A DNA stretch of 64,000 nt. Origin: Ascidiimonas aurantiaca. GTDB taxonomy: Bacteria; Bacteroidota; Bacteroidia; Flavobacteriales; Flavobacteriaceae. The notes under the pieces are model-generated. The model was given only the letters and a program-made list of their open reading frames with translations. It was not told the DNA's origin and made no database searches. Positions 27,337 through 36,612 of this stretch are shown in pieces. The stretch is taken from contig NZ_JBBEWR010000001.1 in NCBI RefSeq assembly GCF_037646345.1, positions 434,001 to 498,000 of the forward strand, in the 5' to 3' direction. Position 1 is the stretch's first letter; the number at the start of each line of letters is the position of its first letter. A program made the position numbers and the translations under genes.

Positions 27337-29748
27337 ATGGACGTTAATTCTAAAGTACAAAAAGATATTTCATTTGATGATTTCAGGAAAGAAGTACTAA
27401 ACGACTATCGTATTGCAGTAACCAGCAGAGAATGTAGTTTGCTGGGCAGACGGGAAGTACTTACCGGAAAAGCCAAATTTGGAATATTTGGCGATGGGAA
27501 AGAAGTACCTCAGTTAGCAATGGCCAAGGCCTTTAGAAATGGAGATTTTAGAAGCGGTTATTACAGAGATCAAACGTTCATGATGGCTATAGGCGCCCTT
27601 GAGCCCCGTCACTTTTTTGCAGGCTTATACGCCCATACTGATCTGGAGGCAGACCCTATGTCTGCCGGAAGACAGATGGGAGGGCATTTCCTGACACACA
27701 GTTTGAATGAAGACGGTAGCTGGAAAGACCTTACCGCACAACCCAACAGCAGTTCCGATATTTCACCCACCGCTGGCCAGATGCCACGCTTATTGGGATT
27801 GGCACAGGCCTCTAAAATATACCGGGAGGTACCAGGAATACAAACCGAAGGTTTTTCGATAAACGGGAACGAAGTAGCCTGGGGTACCATAGGGAACGCC
27901 AGTACCAGTGAAGGTCTGTTTTTTGAAACATTCAATGCAGCCGGCGTACTACAGGTGCCTATGGTGATAAGTATATGGGATGACGAGTATGGCATATCAG
28001 TACCTGCAAAATACCAGACTACCAAAGAGAATATTTCAGAGATACTCAAGGGGTTTCAAAGAGATGAGGATACTGATGGATATGAAATAATTGTAGTAAA
28101 TGGCTGGGACTATCCGGCATTGGTAGAAGCCTATGAAACTGCAAGCAAAATAGCACGAAAAGAGCATGTACCGGTTTTATTGCATGTAGTAGAGCTTACG
28201 CAACCCCAGGGACATTCTACATCCGGTTCTCATGAAAGATACAAATCAGAAGAAAGGCTGCAATGGGAAAAAGAATACGATTGCAACCTTAAGATGAGAG
28301 AGTGGATGGTAACCAATGGTCTTGCCACTCCCGAAGAACTTATCGAACTTGAAAAACAAATTAAAAAAGAAGTACGGGAAGCCAAAAAAGAAGCCTGGGC
28401 CTCTTTTCTGGCTCCCATAAAAAAACACAAAGAAGAGGTACTATACCTTCTGGAAGCCTTAGGTGCCAAAAGCAGTAATAAAGCCTTTATCAATAAGCTT
28501 AGAAATGACCTAATTGCCGTTGATGACCCTTCCAAACGCGATGTACTTTTTAGTGCCCGTAAGGCCTTACGATATGTAGTTAATGAGAATTCTCCTGAAA
28601 AAGAGGCACTCCTGAACTGGATTGATGCCTTTTACAAAAAAACACAGCCTCAATACAGCTCTCACTTGTATAATGAAACAGGAACAGGCGCTACTACCAT
28701 AGCAGAGGTAGTACCTCAATATGATAGCGAAAGCCCCGAAGTAGATGGCCGTATTGTATTAAGGGATAATTTTGATAAACTGTTTGACACCTATCCCCAG
28801 GCGCTTATTTTTGGTGAAGACAGCGGGCATATTGGCGATGTAAACCAGGGACTGGAAGGACTTCAGGAAAAATATGGCCCCCTAAGAGTGGCTGATACAG
28901 GTATAAGGGAAGCCACCATTCTGGGGCAGGGTATCGGGCTCGCCATGAGAGGGCTCCGTCCTATTGCAGAAATACAGTATCTAGACTATGTGCTGTATGC
29001 ATTACAAATTATGAGTGATGATCTGGCCACCCTGCTGTACAGAACCAGAGGAACGCAGAAAGCACCCGTAATTGTCAGAACCAGAGGGCATCGTCTCGAA
29101 GGGATCTGGCACAGCGGTTCACAAATGGGGGCTCTTATACATTTACTCAGGGGGATGTACATCCTGGTACCCAGAAATATGACCAAAGCCGCAGGTTTTT
29201 ACAATACCCTTATGGAAAGTGATGAACCCGCATTGATCATTGAATGTCTTAACGGGTACCGACTGAAAGAAAAGCTACCTGTAAACCTCAACGATCTTAG
29301 AACCCCTATAGGTGTTGTAGAAACTGTAAAAGAAGGAAAAGATATTACCCTGGTTTCCTACGGATCTACCCTGCGTATAGTACAAAAAGTAGCTACCGAG
29401 TTACAGGAAGTAGGTATTGATGCAGAAGTGATAGACTGCCAGTCCTTGTTGCCTTTCGATCTGAATCATGATGTCGTAAAAAGTATTCGTAAAACCAACC
29501 GTCTCCTGGTAATAGATGAAGACATGCCTGGTGGGGCCTCTGCCTATTTGCTACAGGAAATAATTGAGAATCAGGGGGCATACAAATATCTGGACAGTGC
29601 GCCGCAAACATTAAGTGCCCGACCCCACAGGCCGGCATACGGTACAGATGGAGATTACTTCTCAAAACCCAATGAGGGAGATATTTTTGAAAAAGTATAT
29701 ACCATCATGCATGAAGCTGATCCTGTCAAGTACCCTTCATTGTATTAA
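27337..29748 (+). CDS. 2-oxoacid dehydrogenase E1, fused alpha and beta subunits (branched-chain type)
   Basis: An 803-aa thiamine-diphosphate enzyme in which the alpha subunit (residues about 1-400) and beta subunit (about 470-803) are one polypeptide. It oxidatively decarboxylates branched-chain or related 2-oxoacids and feeds an E2 lipoyl acyltransferase that is not in this window. The alpha half shows YYRDQTFMMAIG, AGRQMGGHF and the ThDP-binding GNASTSEG...NN-type region. The beta half shows IFGEDSGHIGDVNQG, DTGIREATILGQGIGLA and VVSYGS-like LVSYGSTLRIV. The frame opens at 27253, but ATG 27337 behind a good promoter is preferred. The fusion is common in Flavobacteriia. Confidence 0.9.
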   Translation: MDVNSKVQKDISFDDFRKEVLNDYRIAVTSRECSLLGRREVLTGKAKFGIFGDGKEVPQLAMAKAFRNGDFRSGYYRDQTFMMAIGALEPRHFFAGLYAHTDLEADPMSAGRQMGGHFLTHSLNEDGSWKDLTAQPNSSSDISPTAGQMPRLLGLAQASKIYREVPGIQTEGFSINGNEVAWGTIGNASTSEGLFFETFNAAGVLQVPMVISIWDDEYGISVPAKYQTTKENISEILKGFQRDEDTDGYEIIVVNGWDYPALVEAYETASKIARKEHVPVLLHVVELTQPQGHSTSGSHERYKSEERLQWEKEYDCNLKMREWMVTNGLATPEELIELEKQIKKEVREAKKEAWASFLAPIKKHKEEVLYLLEALGAKSSNKAFINKLRNDLIAVDDPSKRDVLFSARKALRYVVNENSPEKEALLNWIDAFYKKTQPQYSSHLYNETGTGATTIAEVVPQYDSESPEVDGRIVLRDNFDKLFDTYPQALIFGEDSGHIGDVNQGLEGLQEKYGPLRVADTGIREATILGQGIGLAMRGLRPIAEIQYLDYVLYALQIMSDDLATLLYRTRGTQKAPVIVRTRGHRLEGIWHSGSQMGALIHLLRGMYILVPRNMTKAAGFYNTLMESDEPALIIECLNGYRLKEKLPVNLNDLRTPIGVVETVKEGKDITLVSYGSTLRIVQKVATELQEVGIDAEVIDCQSLLPFDLNHDVVKSIRKTNRLLVIDEDMPGGASAYLLQEIIENQGAYKYLDSAPQTLSARPHRPAYGTDGDYFSKPNEGDIFEKVYTIMHEADPVKYPSLY

Positions 29749-29751
29749 AAA

Positions 29752-30696
29752 ATGCAGGCATACCGTAAAGAAGAACTCATTGAGGCATTGATAAGGGTGC
29801 GCCCGTATGTACATCACACCCCGGTATTAACCTCTACCCTTCTCAACCGTTTAAGTGGTGCCGAAGTTTTCTTTAAGTGTGAAAACTTTCAGCGCATGGG
29901 AGCTTTTAAAATGCGTGGAGCTGTTAATGCTATTCTTCAATTACCCGAAAACGTAAGAAAAAGCGGAGTGGTTACTCATTCTTCAGGAAATTTTGCGCAG
30001 GCACTTTCCCTGGCTGCCAGATCCCTGGGTATTTCAGCTTATATCGTAATGCCTGAAAATGCCCCTGAAGCCAAAAAGGCAGCCGTTGCCGATTATGGCG
30101 GCACTATTATTTTATGTCCTCCCACACTACAGGACAGAGAACAAACCGCAAAACGTATTGTTGACAATAAAAATGCTACTTTTATACATCCTTCCAATGA
30201 TAGAAATGTGATACTGGGCCAGAGTACTGCCGCTCAGGAACTCTTGGAAGAGTATCCCGATCTTGAGTATATCATTACGCCCGTAGGTGGCGGCGGACTC
30301 CTTGCCGGCACGGCACTGGCTACTCATTTTTTTGGTAATGGGTGTGGTACTATTGCCGGCGAACCTTTAGAAGCAGACGATGCCTATCGCTCCCTCAAAA
30401 GTGGAAAAATAGAATCCAATACTACAGTAAACACTATTGCCGACGGACTCAAAACCGAATTGGGAGATCAAAACTTTCCGGTCATTCAAAAATATGTAGA
30501 GCAAATAATACGCGTGAATGAGCCAGAAATTAAAAATGCCATGAAATTAATATACGAACGCATGAAAATTGTGGTAGAACCCTCCAGTGCAGTTGCCTTT
30601 GCAGCCCTTTTGCAAAAGTCTTATGACTTTAAAAATAGACGGGTAGGAATTATTCTTTCCGGAGGGAATGTAGATCTTAGTAATCTGCCATTTTAA
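29752..30696 (+). CDS. PLP-dependent threonine/serine dehydratase or serine racemase-like enzyme
   Basis: A 314-aa fold-type II pyridoxal-phosphate enzyme. The cofactor lysine is Lys53 in FQRMGAFKMRGA, the substrate-binding loop is HSSGNFAQAL (near residues 76-85), the phosphate cup is PVGGGGLLAG, and SGGNVDLS closes the active site. No C-terminal ACT domain is present, so this is the short catabolic or racemase type, not the isoleucine-regulated IlvA. It lies 3 bp after the E1 stop and should share its mRNA. Oxobutyrate from threonine would be a plausible E1 substrate, but that link is inference. Confidence 0.87.
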   Translation: MQAYRKEELIEALIRVRPYVHHTPVLTSTLLNRLSGAEVFFKCENFQRMGAFKMRGAVNAILQLPENVRKSGVVTHSSGNFAQALSLAARSLGISAYIVMPENAPEAKKAAVADYGGTIILCPPTLQDREQTAKRIVDNKNATFIHPSNDRNVILGQSTAAQELLEEYPDLEYIITPVGGGGLLAGTALATHFFGNGCGTIAGEPLEADDAYRSLKSGKIESNTTVNTIADGLKTELGDQNFPVIQKYVEQIIRVNEPEIKNAMKLIYERMKIVVEPSSAVAFAALLQKSYDFKNRRVGIILSGGNVDLSNLPF

Positions 30697-30858
30697 TTTT
30701 AGTACAACCTGTCTTACTTTTCATTTTATTGTTTTTTTGTTATAGTGCGGGTTTCAAACGATGCTTAATCCATAAATATCAACATTTTTTTACATGTCCC
30801 ATAAGAGTGGGTTATAAATAATTCACTATATTTCAATCAACTAATTCAAAATCAAATT

Positions 30859-31248
30859 ATGAAAAGTTCCCTCAATGATTTCGGTTTGGCCGTGCTCCGT
30901 ATAAGTGCATCTGCGCTCATGATCACTCATGGTTACGGCAAGTTTACCAAGCTTGCCAGTGGAGACGAAATTCAGTTTCCTGAAGTACTGGGCATGAGCA
31001 GTACCTTATCCTTATCACTTGCAGTAATTGGAGAGTTTATTACTCCTATATTAATCCTTATTGGTTTCAGGACCAAATGGGCTGCCATACCTACTACCCT
31101 TGTCATGGCCGTGGCTGCGTTTATCGTACACGCATCAGATCCGTTCATTAAAAAAGAACTGGCATTGATCTATTTCTTTGTATTCTTATCTATCGCATTT
31201 CTGGGAGGTGGAAAATACTCTCTGGATGCCATGACACGAAGAAGGTGA
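30859..31248 (+). CDS. DoxX-family membrane protein
   Basis: A 129-aa inner-membrane protein with four predicted helices. The family signature appears early as LAVLRISASALMITHGYGKF and in the second helix as LAVIGEFITPILILIGF. DoxX proteins are loosely connected with respiration and redox stress, and their reaction is mostly unknown. The C terminus is basic (DAMTRRR), probably cytoplasmic. It is a stand-alone unit 162 bp after the dehydratase gene and followed by a terminator. Confidence 0.88.
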   Translation: MKSSLNDFGLAVLRISASALMITHGYGKFTKLASGDEIQFPEVLGMSSTLSLSLAVIGEFITPILILIGFRTKWAAIPTTLVMAVAAFIVHASDPFIKKELALIYFFVFLSIAFLGGGKYSLDAMTRRR

Positions 31249-31264
31249 TAAAAACAAGCACCAT

Positions 31265-31289
31265 AAGGCCCCAAAAGGGGCTTTTGCTT
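31265..31289 (+). terminator. Rho-independent terminator after doxX-like gene
   Basis: GCCCC (31268-31272) pairs with GGGGC (31277-31281) around AAAA. The stem is extended by A-T pairs and one G-T, followed by TTTTGCTTTT. It lies 16 bp after the stop and may also end the convergent holA transcript. Confidence 0.8.
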
Positions 31290-31296
31290 TTACGGT

Positions 31297-32301
31297 TTAT
31301 GCCATTATTTTGATTATAAGTTCTTTTAGAAGATCGCCCTGTGGCACATTTGTCGAACCTACTCCTTTACTCTTTACATCAATTTCTCTTAAGGCTGTAA
31401 TAATACTGCTTACCTTTTTCATGGGATAATTACGGGCCGCATTCTGATATTCAGACACAAAATAATGGTTTATACGAAGCGTTGCTGCTACATTCTTGGC
31501 TGAATGATCTTTTAAACCGTGATACAGCAGTAGCTGGGAAAAAAAATTGTGCAGTAAAGCGATGGTTACTACCAGCGGATTATCTTTTGGGTTTTGTGCA
31601 AAATAATGGATAATACGGGCTGCTTTTGAAAAATCAAGCTCCCCTATGGCCTTACGAAGCTCAAAATTATTATAGTCTTTACTGATACCTATATTGGTTT
31701 CTATGATCTCAGGAGTGATCTGGCTGCCTTTGGGCAGTATTATCTGGAGTTTTTCAAGTTCATTGTTTATTTTTCCCAAATCCGTCCCTAAAAACTCTAC
31801 CAGCATCTGGGAAGCCTTTAAAGAAATACTGTATTCTTTCCCGGCCAACACCCTTCGTATCCATTCACTTACCTGATTTTCGTATAATTTTTTACTCTCA
31901 AACAATACCCCTTGTGACTTGATCGCTTTATATAATTTTTTGCGCTTGTCCAATGTTTTGTATTTATAGCAAAATACCAGTAAAGTTGAGGGCTGTATAT
32001 TTTCTATATAAGCAGTCATTTTTTCAATGGTACGTGATAGTTCCTGAGCTTCTTTTACCACAATAACCTGACGTTCGGCCATCATAGGATACCTTTTCGC
32101 AGCAGAAACAATATCTTCTATAGTTACATCACGCCCATAAAGCACCATTTGGTTAAACCCTTTTTCCTCTTCCGAGAGGACATTGTCTTCAATAAATTCA
32201 GCAATCTTATCAATAAAATAAGGCTCTTCACCCATCAAAAAATAAACGGGTTTAATAGCTCCTTTTCTAATATCAGTAACAATTTGCTTTACTTCATCCA
32301 A
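31297..32301 (-). CDS. holA: DNA polymerase III subunit delta
   Basis: Clamp-loader subunit that opens the beta sliding clamp during DNA replication. The 334-aa protein has the family's N-terminal sequence IRKGAIKPVYFLMGEEPYFID, the RQVIVVKEAQEL strand, and the central domain III region FELRKAIGELDFSKAARIIHYFAQNPKDNPLV split by predicted helices. Length is standard. It is divergent from the HsdR_N-like gene across 76 bp, a neighbour pair often kept in Bacteroidota. Confidence 0.93.
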   Translation of the reverse strand: MDEVKQIVTDIRKGAIKPVYFLMGEEPYFIDKIAEFIEDNVLSEEEKGFNQMVLYGRDVTIEDIVSAAKRYPMMAERQVIVVKEAQELSRTIEKMTAYIENIQPSTLLVFCYKYKTLDKRKKLYKAIKSQGVLFESKKLYENQVSEWIRRVLAGKEYSISLKASQMLVEFLGTDLGKINNELEKLQIILPKGSQITPEIIETNIGISKDYNNFELRKAIGELDFSKAARIIHYFAQNPKDNPLVVTIALLHNFFSQLLLYHGLKDHSAKNVAATLRINHYFVSEYQNAARNYPMKKVSSIITALREIDVKSKGVGSTNVPQGDLLKELIIKIMA

Positions 32302-32377
32302 AGCGTAAGAGTTTTTACTGCCAATAACAACATATTAACACACGAGTTATCCATCGGGAATTTATTAATTTCGCAAT

Positions 32378-32824
32378 ATGAGGAAACTGAACTTTCCAGA
32401 ATATCACTTTCGGTTCAAAAATAGTGAAAATACCCCCCGCATATTCGATCCCGTGCGTAAAAAATTCGTGATCCTTCAACCTGAAGAATGGGTACGCCAG
32501 CATGTAGTACAGTTTCTTCACCGGGATAAAAAATATCCTTTAAGTCTTATTAACGTAGAAAAAGAACTTACTATTCACGGGTTACGAAAACGCTATGACG
32601 TAGTTGTTTACCGGCCCGACGGTAGCATCTGTATTGTGGTAGAATGCAAAGCTCCCGAAGTGCAAATACGCCAGGAAGTATTTGATCAGATAGCAAGGTA
32701 CAATCTTTCATTGGGAGCCCGCTACCTTATGGTTACAAATGGCCTGAGACATTTTTACTGTACTGCCGATTATGAAAATGAAAAATTCATTTTTTTAAGA
32801 GATATTCCATCCTATATCACTTAA
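32378..32824 (+). CDS. Stand-alone HsdR N-terminal-like PD-(D/E)xK protein
   Basis: A 148-aa protein consisting only of a domain like the N terminus of type I restriction enzyme R subunits (HSDR_N_2). The nuclease-type residues are in order: Glu61 in NVEKEL, Asp74 in RYDVVVY, Glu89-x-Lys91 in VVECKAP, and a later QIARYN like the QxxxY motif. No helicase, HsdM or HsdS gene is nearby, so it is not part of a restriction system here. A DNA-repair or DNA-binding role is possible. The next gene begins right after its stop. Confidence 0.8.
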   Translation: MRKLNFPEYHFRFKNSENTPRIFDPVRKKFVILQPEEWVRQHVVQFLHRDKKYPLSLINVEKELTIHGLRKRYDVVVYRPDGSICIVVECKAPEVQIRQEVFDQIARYNLSLGARYLMVTNGLRHFYCTADYENEKFIFLRDIPSYIT

Positions 32825-32849
32825 TTTGTACCGCATTTTAAAAAACGAT

Positions 32850-33851
32850 TTGAAAACAGCGGTAATCATACTTAACTGGAACGGCAAAAAGCTGCTGGAA
32901 CAGTTTCTTCCTTCGGTAGTGAACTACTCTGCAGGGGCTGATCTGTATGTGGCTGATAATAACTCTACCGATGATTCGGTCTCGTTCTTGAAATCTAAAT
33001 ACCCTGAAATACAAATTATACAAAACAGGGAAAACGGAGGGTATGCCAAAGGATATAATGATGCTTTAAAAGAAGTAAAGGCCGATATTTTTTGTTTGCT
33101 AAACTCAGATGTAGAAGTAACACCCGGGTGGCTGGAACCGGTAGAAGATATTTTTAAAAAACATCCGGAAGTGGGGATCGTACAACCCAAAATACTGGAT
33201 CAGAAACGAAAGGGGTATTTTGAGTATGCGGGAGCAGCAGGCGGGTATATTGATATGTTGGGATATCCGTTGTGCAGGGGAAGAATATTTCAGTCACTTG
33301 AAGAAGATACCGGTCAGTATAATGATGTAAAAGAGATTTTTTGGGCATCGGGCGCTTGTTTTTTTGTTCGCAGTTCCGTTTTTCGGGAGCTAGGCGGATT
33401 TGATGAAGACTTTTTTGCACATCAGGAAGAAATAGATTTTTGCTGGCGCACACGTAACCGGGGACTCACTGCTTTTTATACAGGTCATTCTCATGTGTAT
33501 CATGTGGGTGGGGCCACGTTAAACAACATGAACCCTAAAAAAACTTTTCTCAATTTCAGGAACTCTCTTTTTTCTATAACCAAGAACGTACCTCGACGCT
33601 ATTTTTTATCCGTTTTGGTTACCCGATGGTTTTTAGATATCATAGCAGCCATCCGATTTGTTTTGCAATTGCGGTTTCAACATTTTTGGGCCATTGTCAA
33701 AGCACATATAAGTTATGGTTGTCAATTTAGAAAAATGCTGGCCAAACGTGAAAACATCTCTGAAAAAAATAAATATTACATTGAAAAATCCATTGTATGG
33801 TCTTATTTCGTACGTAATAAAAAACGTTTTACCGATTTAATAAAATATTAA
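32850..33851 (+). CDS. Glycosyltransferase family 2
   Basis: A GT-A fold glycosyltransferase of about 333 aa, similar to rhamnosyl/galactofuranosyl-type enzymes acting on envelope polysaccharide. It shows VIILNWNG at the start, the nucleotide-binding VADNNSTDDS, NGGYAKGYNDAL, the DxD-like LLNSDVEV, and the acceptor-side GGFDEDFFAHQEEIDFCWR. The C terminus has hydrophobic segments suggesting membrane association. No ATG exists before the domain: candidates are TTG 32850 (MKTAVIILNWNG, matching the usual family start) or TTG 32826, one base after the upstream stop. Confidence 0.88.
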   Translation: MKTAVIILNWNGKKLLEQFLPSVVNYSAGADLYVADNNSTDDSVSFLKSKYPEIQIIQNRENGGYAKGYNDALKEVKADIFCLLNSDVEVTPGWLEPVEDIFKKHPEVGIVQPKILDQKRKGYFEYAGAAGGYIDMLGYPLCRGRIFQSLEEDTGQYNDVKEIFWASGACFFVRSSVFRELGGFDEDFFAHQEEIDFCWRTRNRGLTAFYTGHSHVYHVGGATLNNMNPKKTFLNFRNSLFSITKNVPRRYFLSVLVTRWFLDIIAAIRFVLQLRFQHFWAIVKAHISYGCQFRKMLAKRENISEKNKYYIEKSIVWSYFVRNKKRFTDLIKY

Positions 33852-33919
33852 CTAAACCCCTAGCGCCTTGTGGTAGCATTTTAATATTTTTGGGGGTGAA
33901 AAACCAATAGTATTTGATC

Positions 33920-34786
33920 ATGAAAAGAATAATTGTAGTTGCCCTAGGGGCTGCCGTTTTCCTTACCTCCTGTGTTTCCCAAAAGAAATATGCAGAGTTG
34001 GAGGCAAAGCATAAAGAAACGGAAGATTTGTTAAACTCTGCAACTTTAAAACTGAATACCTGTCTTGAAGACAAAGCATCACTTGCTGCACGTAATGAAA
34101 GCCTTAAAGAGCAGGTAACTACTTTAAAGGCTAATAATCAGGACCTTATTAATAACATAGGAAATCTTACCACCCTTACTACAAAAGGTGCTGAAAACCT
34201 CGAAAAATCATTAGAGAGCCTTCGTGAAAAAGACCTTACTATTAATAAACTTCGCGATGCGGTTACCAGACGTGACTCTGTAAATCTTGCGCTGGTACAA
34301 AGCCTGAAAGGCGTTTTAGGGAATCTTGATGATGAAGATATCGAGATCAGCGTTGAAAAAGGTGTAGTATATGTTTCAATATCCGATAAACTTCTTTTTA
34401 GAAGTGGAAGTTATACAGTAACTGCCAAAGCTAAAGAAGTGTTAGGAAAAGTAGCTACAGTGGTTAAAAACAAGCCAGATTTTGAATTTATGGTAGAAGG
34501 CCATACCGATGATGTGCCAATCAAGAATGAGGTTCTTTTAGATAACTGGGATCTCAGTGTAAAAAGAGCTACTTCAGTGGTTAGAATACTTCAAAATGAC
34601 TTTGGTGTGAAACCTGAGCGTATGACGGCTTCCGGAAGAAGTTATTATGTACCTGTAGCAGACAATACTTCTGCCGATGGAAGAGCTAAGAACAGAAGAA
34701 CACGAATTGTGGTATTGCCTAAACTCGATCAGTTTTACGGTATGATCGAAGAAGGAATGAAAGATCCTGCTATAAACGGAAATTAA
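33920..34786 (+). CDS. OmpA-family lipoprotein
   Basis: A 288-aa outer-membrane lipoprotein that can tether the membrane to peptidoglycan. The signal ends in the lipobox LTSC (near residue 18). Residues about 20-120 form a coiled coil (EAKHKETEDLLNSA..., ESLREKDLTINKL). The C-terminal OmpA domain has VEGHTDDVPIKN, LSVKRATSVV and the closing NRRTRIVVLP, with the peptidoglycan-binding Asp/Arg pair apparently intact. The preferred start is ATG 33920 (a TTG two codons earlier is unlikely). TATTTTTG at 33885-33892 is a -7 candidate, and a strong terminator follows. Confidence 0.92.
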   Translation: MKRIIVVALGAAVFLTSCVSQKKYAELEAKHKETEDLLNSATLKLNTCLEDKASLAARNESLKEQVTTLKANNQDLINNIGNLTTLTTKGAENLEKSLESLREKDLTINKLRDAVTRRDSVNLALVQSLKGVLGNLDDEDIEISVEKGVVYVSISDKLLFRSGSYTVTAKAKEVLGKVATVVKNKPDFEFMVEGHTDDVPIKNEVLLDNWDLSVKRATSVVRILQNDFGVKPERMTASGRSYYVPVADNTSADGRAKNRRTRIVVLPKLDQFYGMIEEGMKDPAINGN

Positions 34787-34806
34787 CAGGAATCAACACT
34801 TTAAAT

Positions 34807-34843
34807 AAAAAAAGTGCAATAGAAATTCTATTGCACTTTTTTT
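34807..34843. terminator. Bidirectional terminator between ompA-like gene and mltG
   Basis: AAAAAAAGTGCAATAGAA pairs with its complement ending in CTTTTTTT; the stem is about 17 bp with a very short loop. A- and T-tracts on both sides allow use from either direction, serving the convergent OmpA-like and mltG transcripts. Confidence 0.92.
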
Positions 34844-34869
34844 ATTTTCTGTTTTAGACTGTTTTACGA

Positions 34870-35919
34870 CTATCGGTAAAGTTTCATGGTATTCAATGCT
34901 TTTTGATACTTTCGGGCATTGACCAGGTGTTGCCTGTAGGTTTTGGCAAAGTTAGAATAGCCAGAAAGATCTTCACGGGCACAAAAAAACAGGTAGTCGT
35001 GCTTTTCATAATTTAACACAGCATCTATAAAAGGCGCCGAAGGTACATATATGGGGCCCGGAGGTAACCCAGCATACATATACGTATTGTATGGAGAGTC
35101 TAGTTTCTTGTCTTTATTAAGAACTCTTTTTATGGTAAAATCTCCTAAGATCCATACCAGTGTAGGGTCTGCATCCAGTTTCATTCCTTTTTTCAGACGG
35201 TTTATGTACACCCCGGCAATACGGCTGCTCTCTTCCATTTTAACAGTTTCACAGGTTACTATAGATGCAAGAATAGAGACTTCTTCCGGAGTCATTCCTA
35301 TAGATTTTGCTTTCTCAAGGCGATCGGCATTCCAGAAATTTTTATATTCTGTTGACATTCGGTCCAACAGTGCGTCAGGCGTAATATCCCAATACACACG
35401 ATAGGTGTCTGGAATGAACATAACAGCAAATGACTCATTGTTAAAACCATATTTTTGAGCAGTAGTGGTATCATTAAGTAATGTCAAAAGGCTTTCGTAC
35501 GACATTTCAAGATTATCCGTTATCTTCTCTGCAAGCTCCTTTTTAGTGCGAGCGTTATTAAAAGTGATCCTTACTTCTTTTTCGGCATAGCCTTTCCGAA
35601 ATCCTACGACCGCATCGGCAATCGTGGAGCCCTTGGCAAGTTCATATTTACCGGGTTCAATGGTAGCATCTTTAAGGTTTCGTCGTAAAGCGTATTTCCT
35701 AAAATTTTTCTCATTTTTTATAAGACCTTTATCAGCAAGGTCTTTTGAAAGAGAGTTTAAGGTTGTACCGGTTGGTATAAAATACACAGAGTCTTCTGTG
35801 AGCACCAGTTTTTCTTTACCGGTAAAGTAAAGCACTGCCAGCGGATATAGGTATAGTGCCACAGCTATGGAAATGGCTCCTATGGCCGACACCAGTACAA
35901 ATCGAGTTTTTTTCTTCAT
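34870..35919 (-). CDS. mltG: Endolytic peptidoglycan transglycosylase MltG
   Basis: Cleaves nascent peptidoglycan strands in the periplasm and limits glycan length. The 349-aa protein has one N-terminal membrane helix (residues about 8-30), a LysM-like region, and the YceG catalytic domain. The active-site glutamate lies in ILASIVTCETVKMEE, and the substrate-binding NRLKKGMKLDADPTLVW follows, with LPPGPIYVPS near the end. ATG 35919 gives MKKKTRFVLVS; the longer open frame overlaps the upstream tsaC-like gene and has no support. It is 22 bp after that gene on the same strand. Confidence 0.93.
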   Translation of the reverse strand: MKKKTRFVLVSAIGAISIAVALYLYPLAVLYFTGKEKLVLTEDSVYFIPTGTTLNSLSKDLADKGLIKNEKNFRKYALRRNLKDATIEPGKYELAKGSTIADAVVGFRKGYAEKEVRITFNNARTKKELAEKITDNLEMSYESLLTLLNDTTTAQKYGFNNESFAVMFIPDTYRVYWDITPDALLDRMSTEYKNFWNADRLEKAKSIGMTPEEVSILASIVTCETVKMEESSRIAGVYINRLKKGMKLDADPTLVWILGDFTIKRVLNKDKKLDSPYNTYMYAGLPPGPIYVPSAPFIDAVLNYEKHDYLFFCAREDLSGYSNFAKTYRQHLVNARKYQKALNTMKLYR

Positions 35920-35941
35920 GATCGGGGTCCTGTTTAAGGAG

Positions 35942-36562
35942 TTAAAAAATATCTGTAGTGCCCTTTCCTTCTCGTACCAGAACGGGCTCTCCATCTGAAA
36001 GATCAATGATAGTTGAAGGAATATTGTCTCCATACCCTCCATCTACAACCAGATCTACCAGATTTTTCCATTTTTCAAAGATAAGTTCGGGATCTGTGGT
36101 GTATTCTATGAGTTCATCTTCATCATAAATAGAGGTAGAAACTATAGGGTTGCCCAATTGTGCCACCAAGGTACGTGCAATATTGTTCTCTGGTATTCGG
36201 ATACCAACTGTTTTTCGCTTTTTAAAATGTTTTGGCAGGTTATTGTTACCCGGAAGTATAAAAGTGTACGGTCCTGGTAATGCTCTTTTAAGAATTTTAA
36301 AGGTAGGCGTATCTATCTGTTTAACATAATCTGAAAGATTGCTAAGGTCTGCACAAACAAAGGAAAAATTAGCTTTTTCCGGCTTTACTCCTTTTATACG
36401 GGCAATTTTTTCCAAAGCCCTGGAATTGGTAATATCACATCCAAGCCCGTAAACGGTGTCCGTAGGGTAAATAACAAGGCCTCCTTTGCGAAGTACTTGT
36501 ACTACTTTGGAAACTTCTTTAGGGTTCGGATTTTCTTCGTATATTCTTATTAATTCGGCCAT
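35942..36562 (-). CDS. L-threonylcarbamoyladenylate synthase (TsaC/Sua5/YrdC family)
   Basis: Makes threonylcarbamoyl-AMP from threonine, bicarbonate and ATP for the t6A37 modification of tRNA. The 206-aa protein has the YrdC fold with KGGLVIYPTDTVYGLGCD (near residues 27-44), the KRALPGPYTFIL core and SIYDEDE, with no Sua5 C-terminal domain. In Bacteroidota this gene may be one of two YrdC-like copies, so it could be a YciO-type paralogue. ATG 36562 yields MAELIRIYEENPN; five extra upstream codons are possible. It is 50 bp after pcrA and probably co-transcribed with it and mltG. Confidence 0.88.
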   Translation of the reverse strand: MAELIRIYEENPNPKEVSKVVQVLRKGGLVIYPTDTVYGLGCDITNSRALEKIARIKGVKPEKANFSFVCADLSNLSDYVKQIDTPTFKILKRALPGPYTFILPGNNNLPKHFKKRKTVGIRIPENNIARTLVAQLGNPIVSTSIYDEDELIEYTTDPELIFEKWKNLVDLVVDGGYGDNIPSTIIDLSDGEPVLVREGKGTTDIF

Positions 36563-36612
36563 TACACTGTAAAACAAACTGTAAAATTAAGGAATTATAC
36601 CCAAAAGGAGGA

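Noticed and set aside
30697..30858. Riboswitch or attenuator ahead of the DoxX-like gene
   Set aside because: No stable conserved fold or leader peptide seen; only poly-T stretches.
32378..32824. Type I restriction-modification system
   Set aside because: Only an HsdR N-terminal-like domain is present; no helicase, methylase or specificity gene lies nearby.
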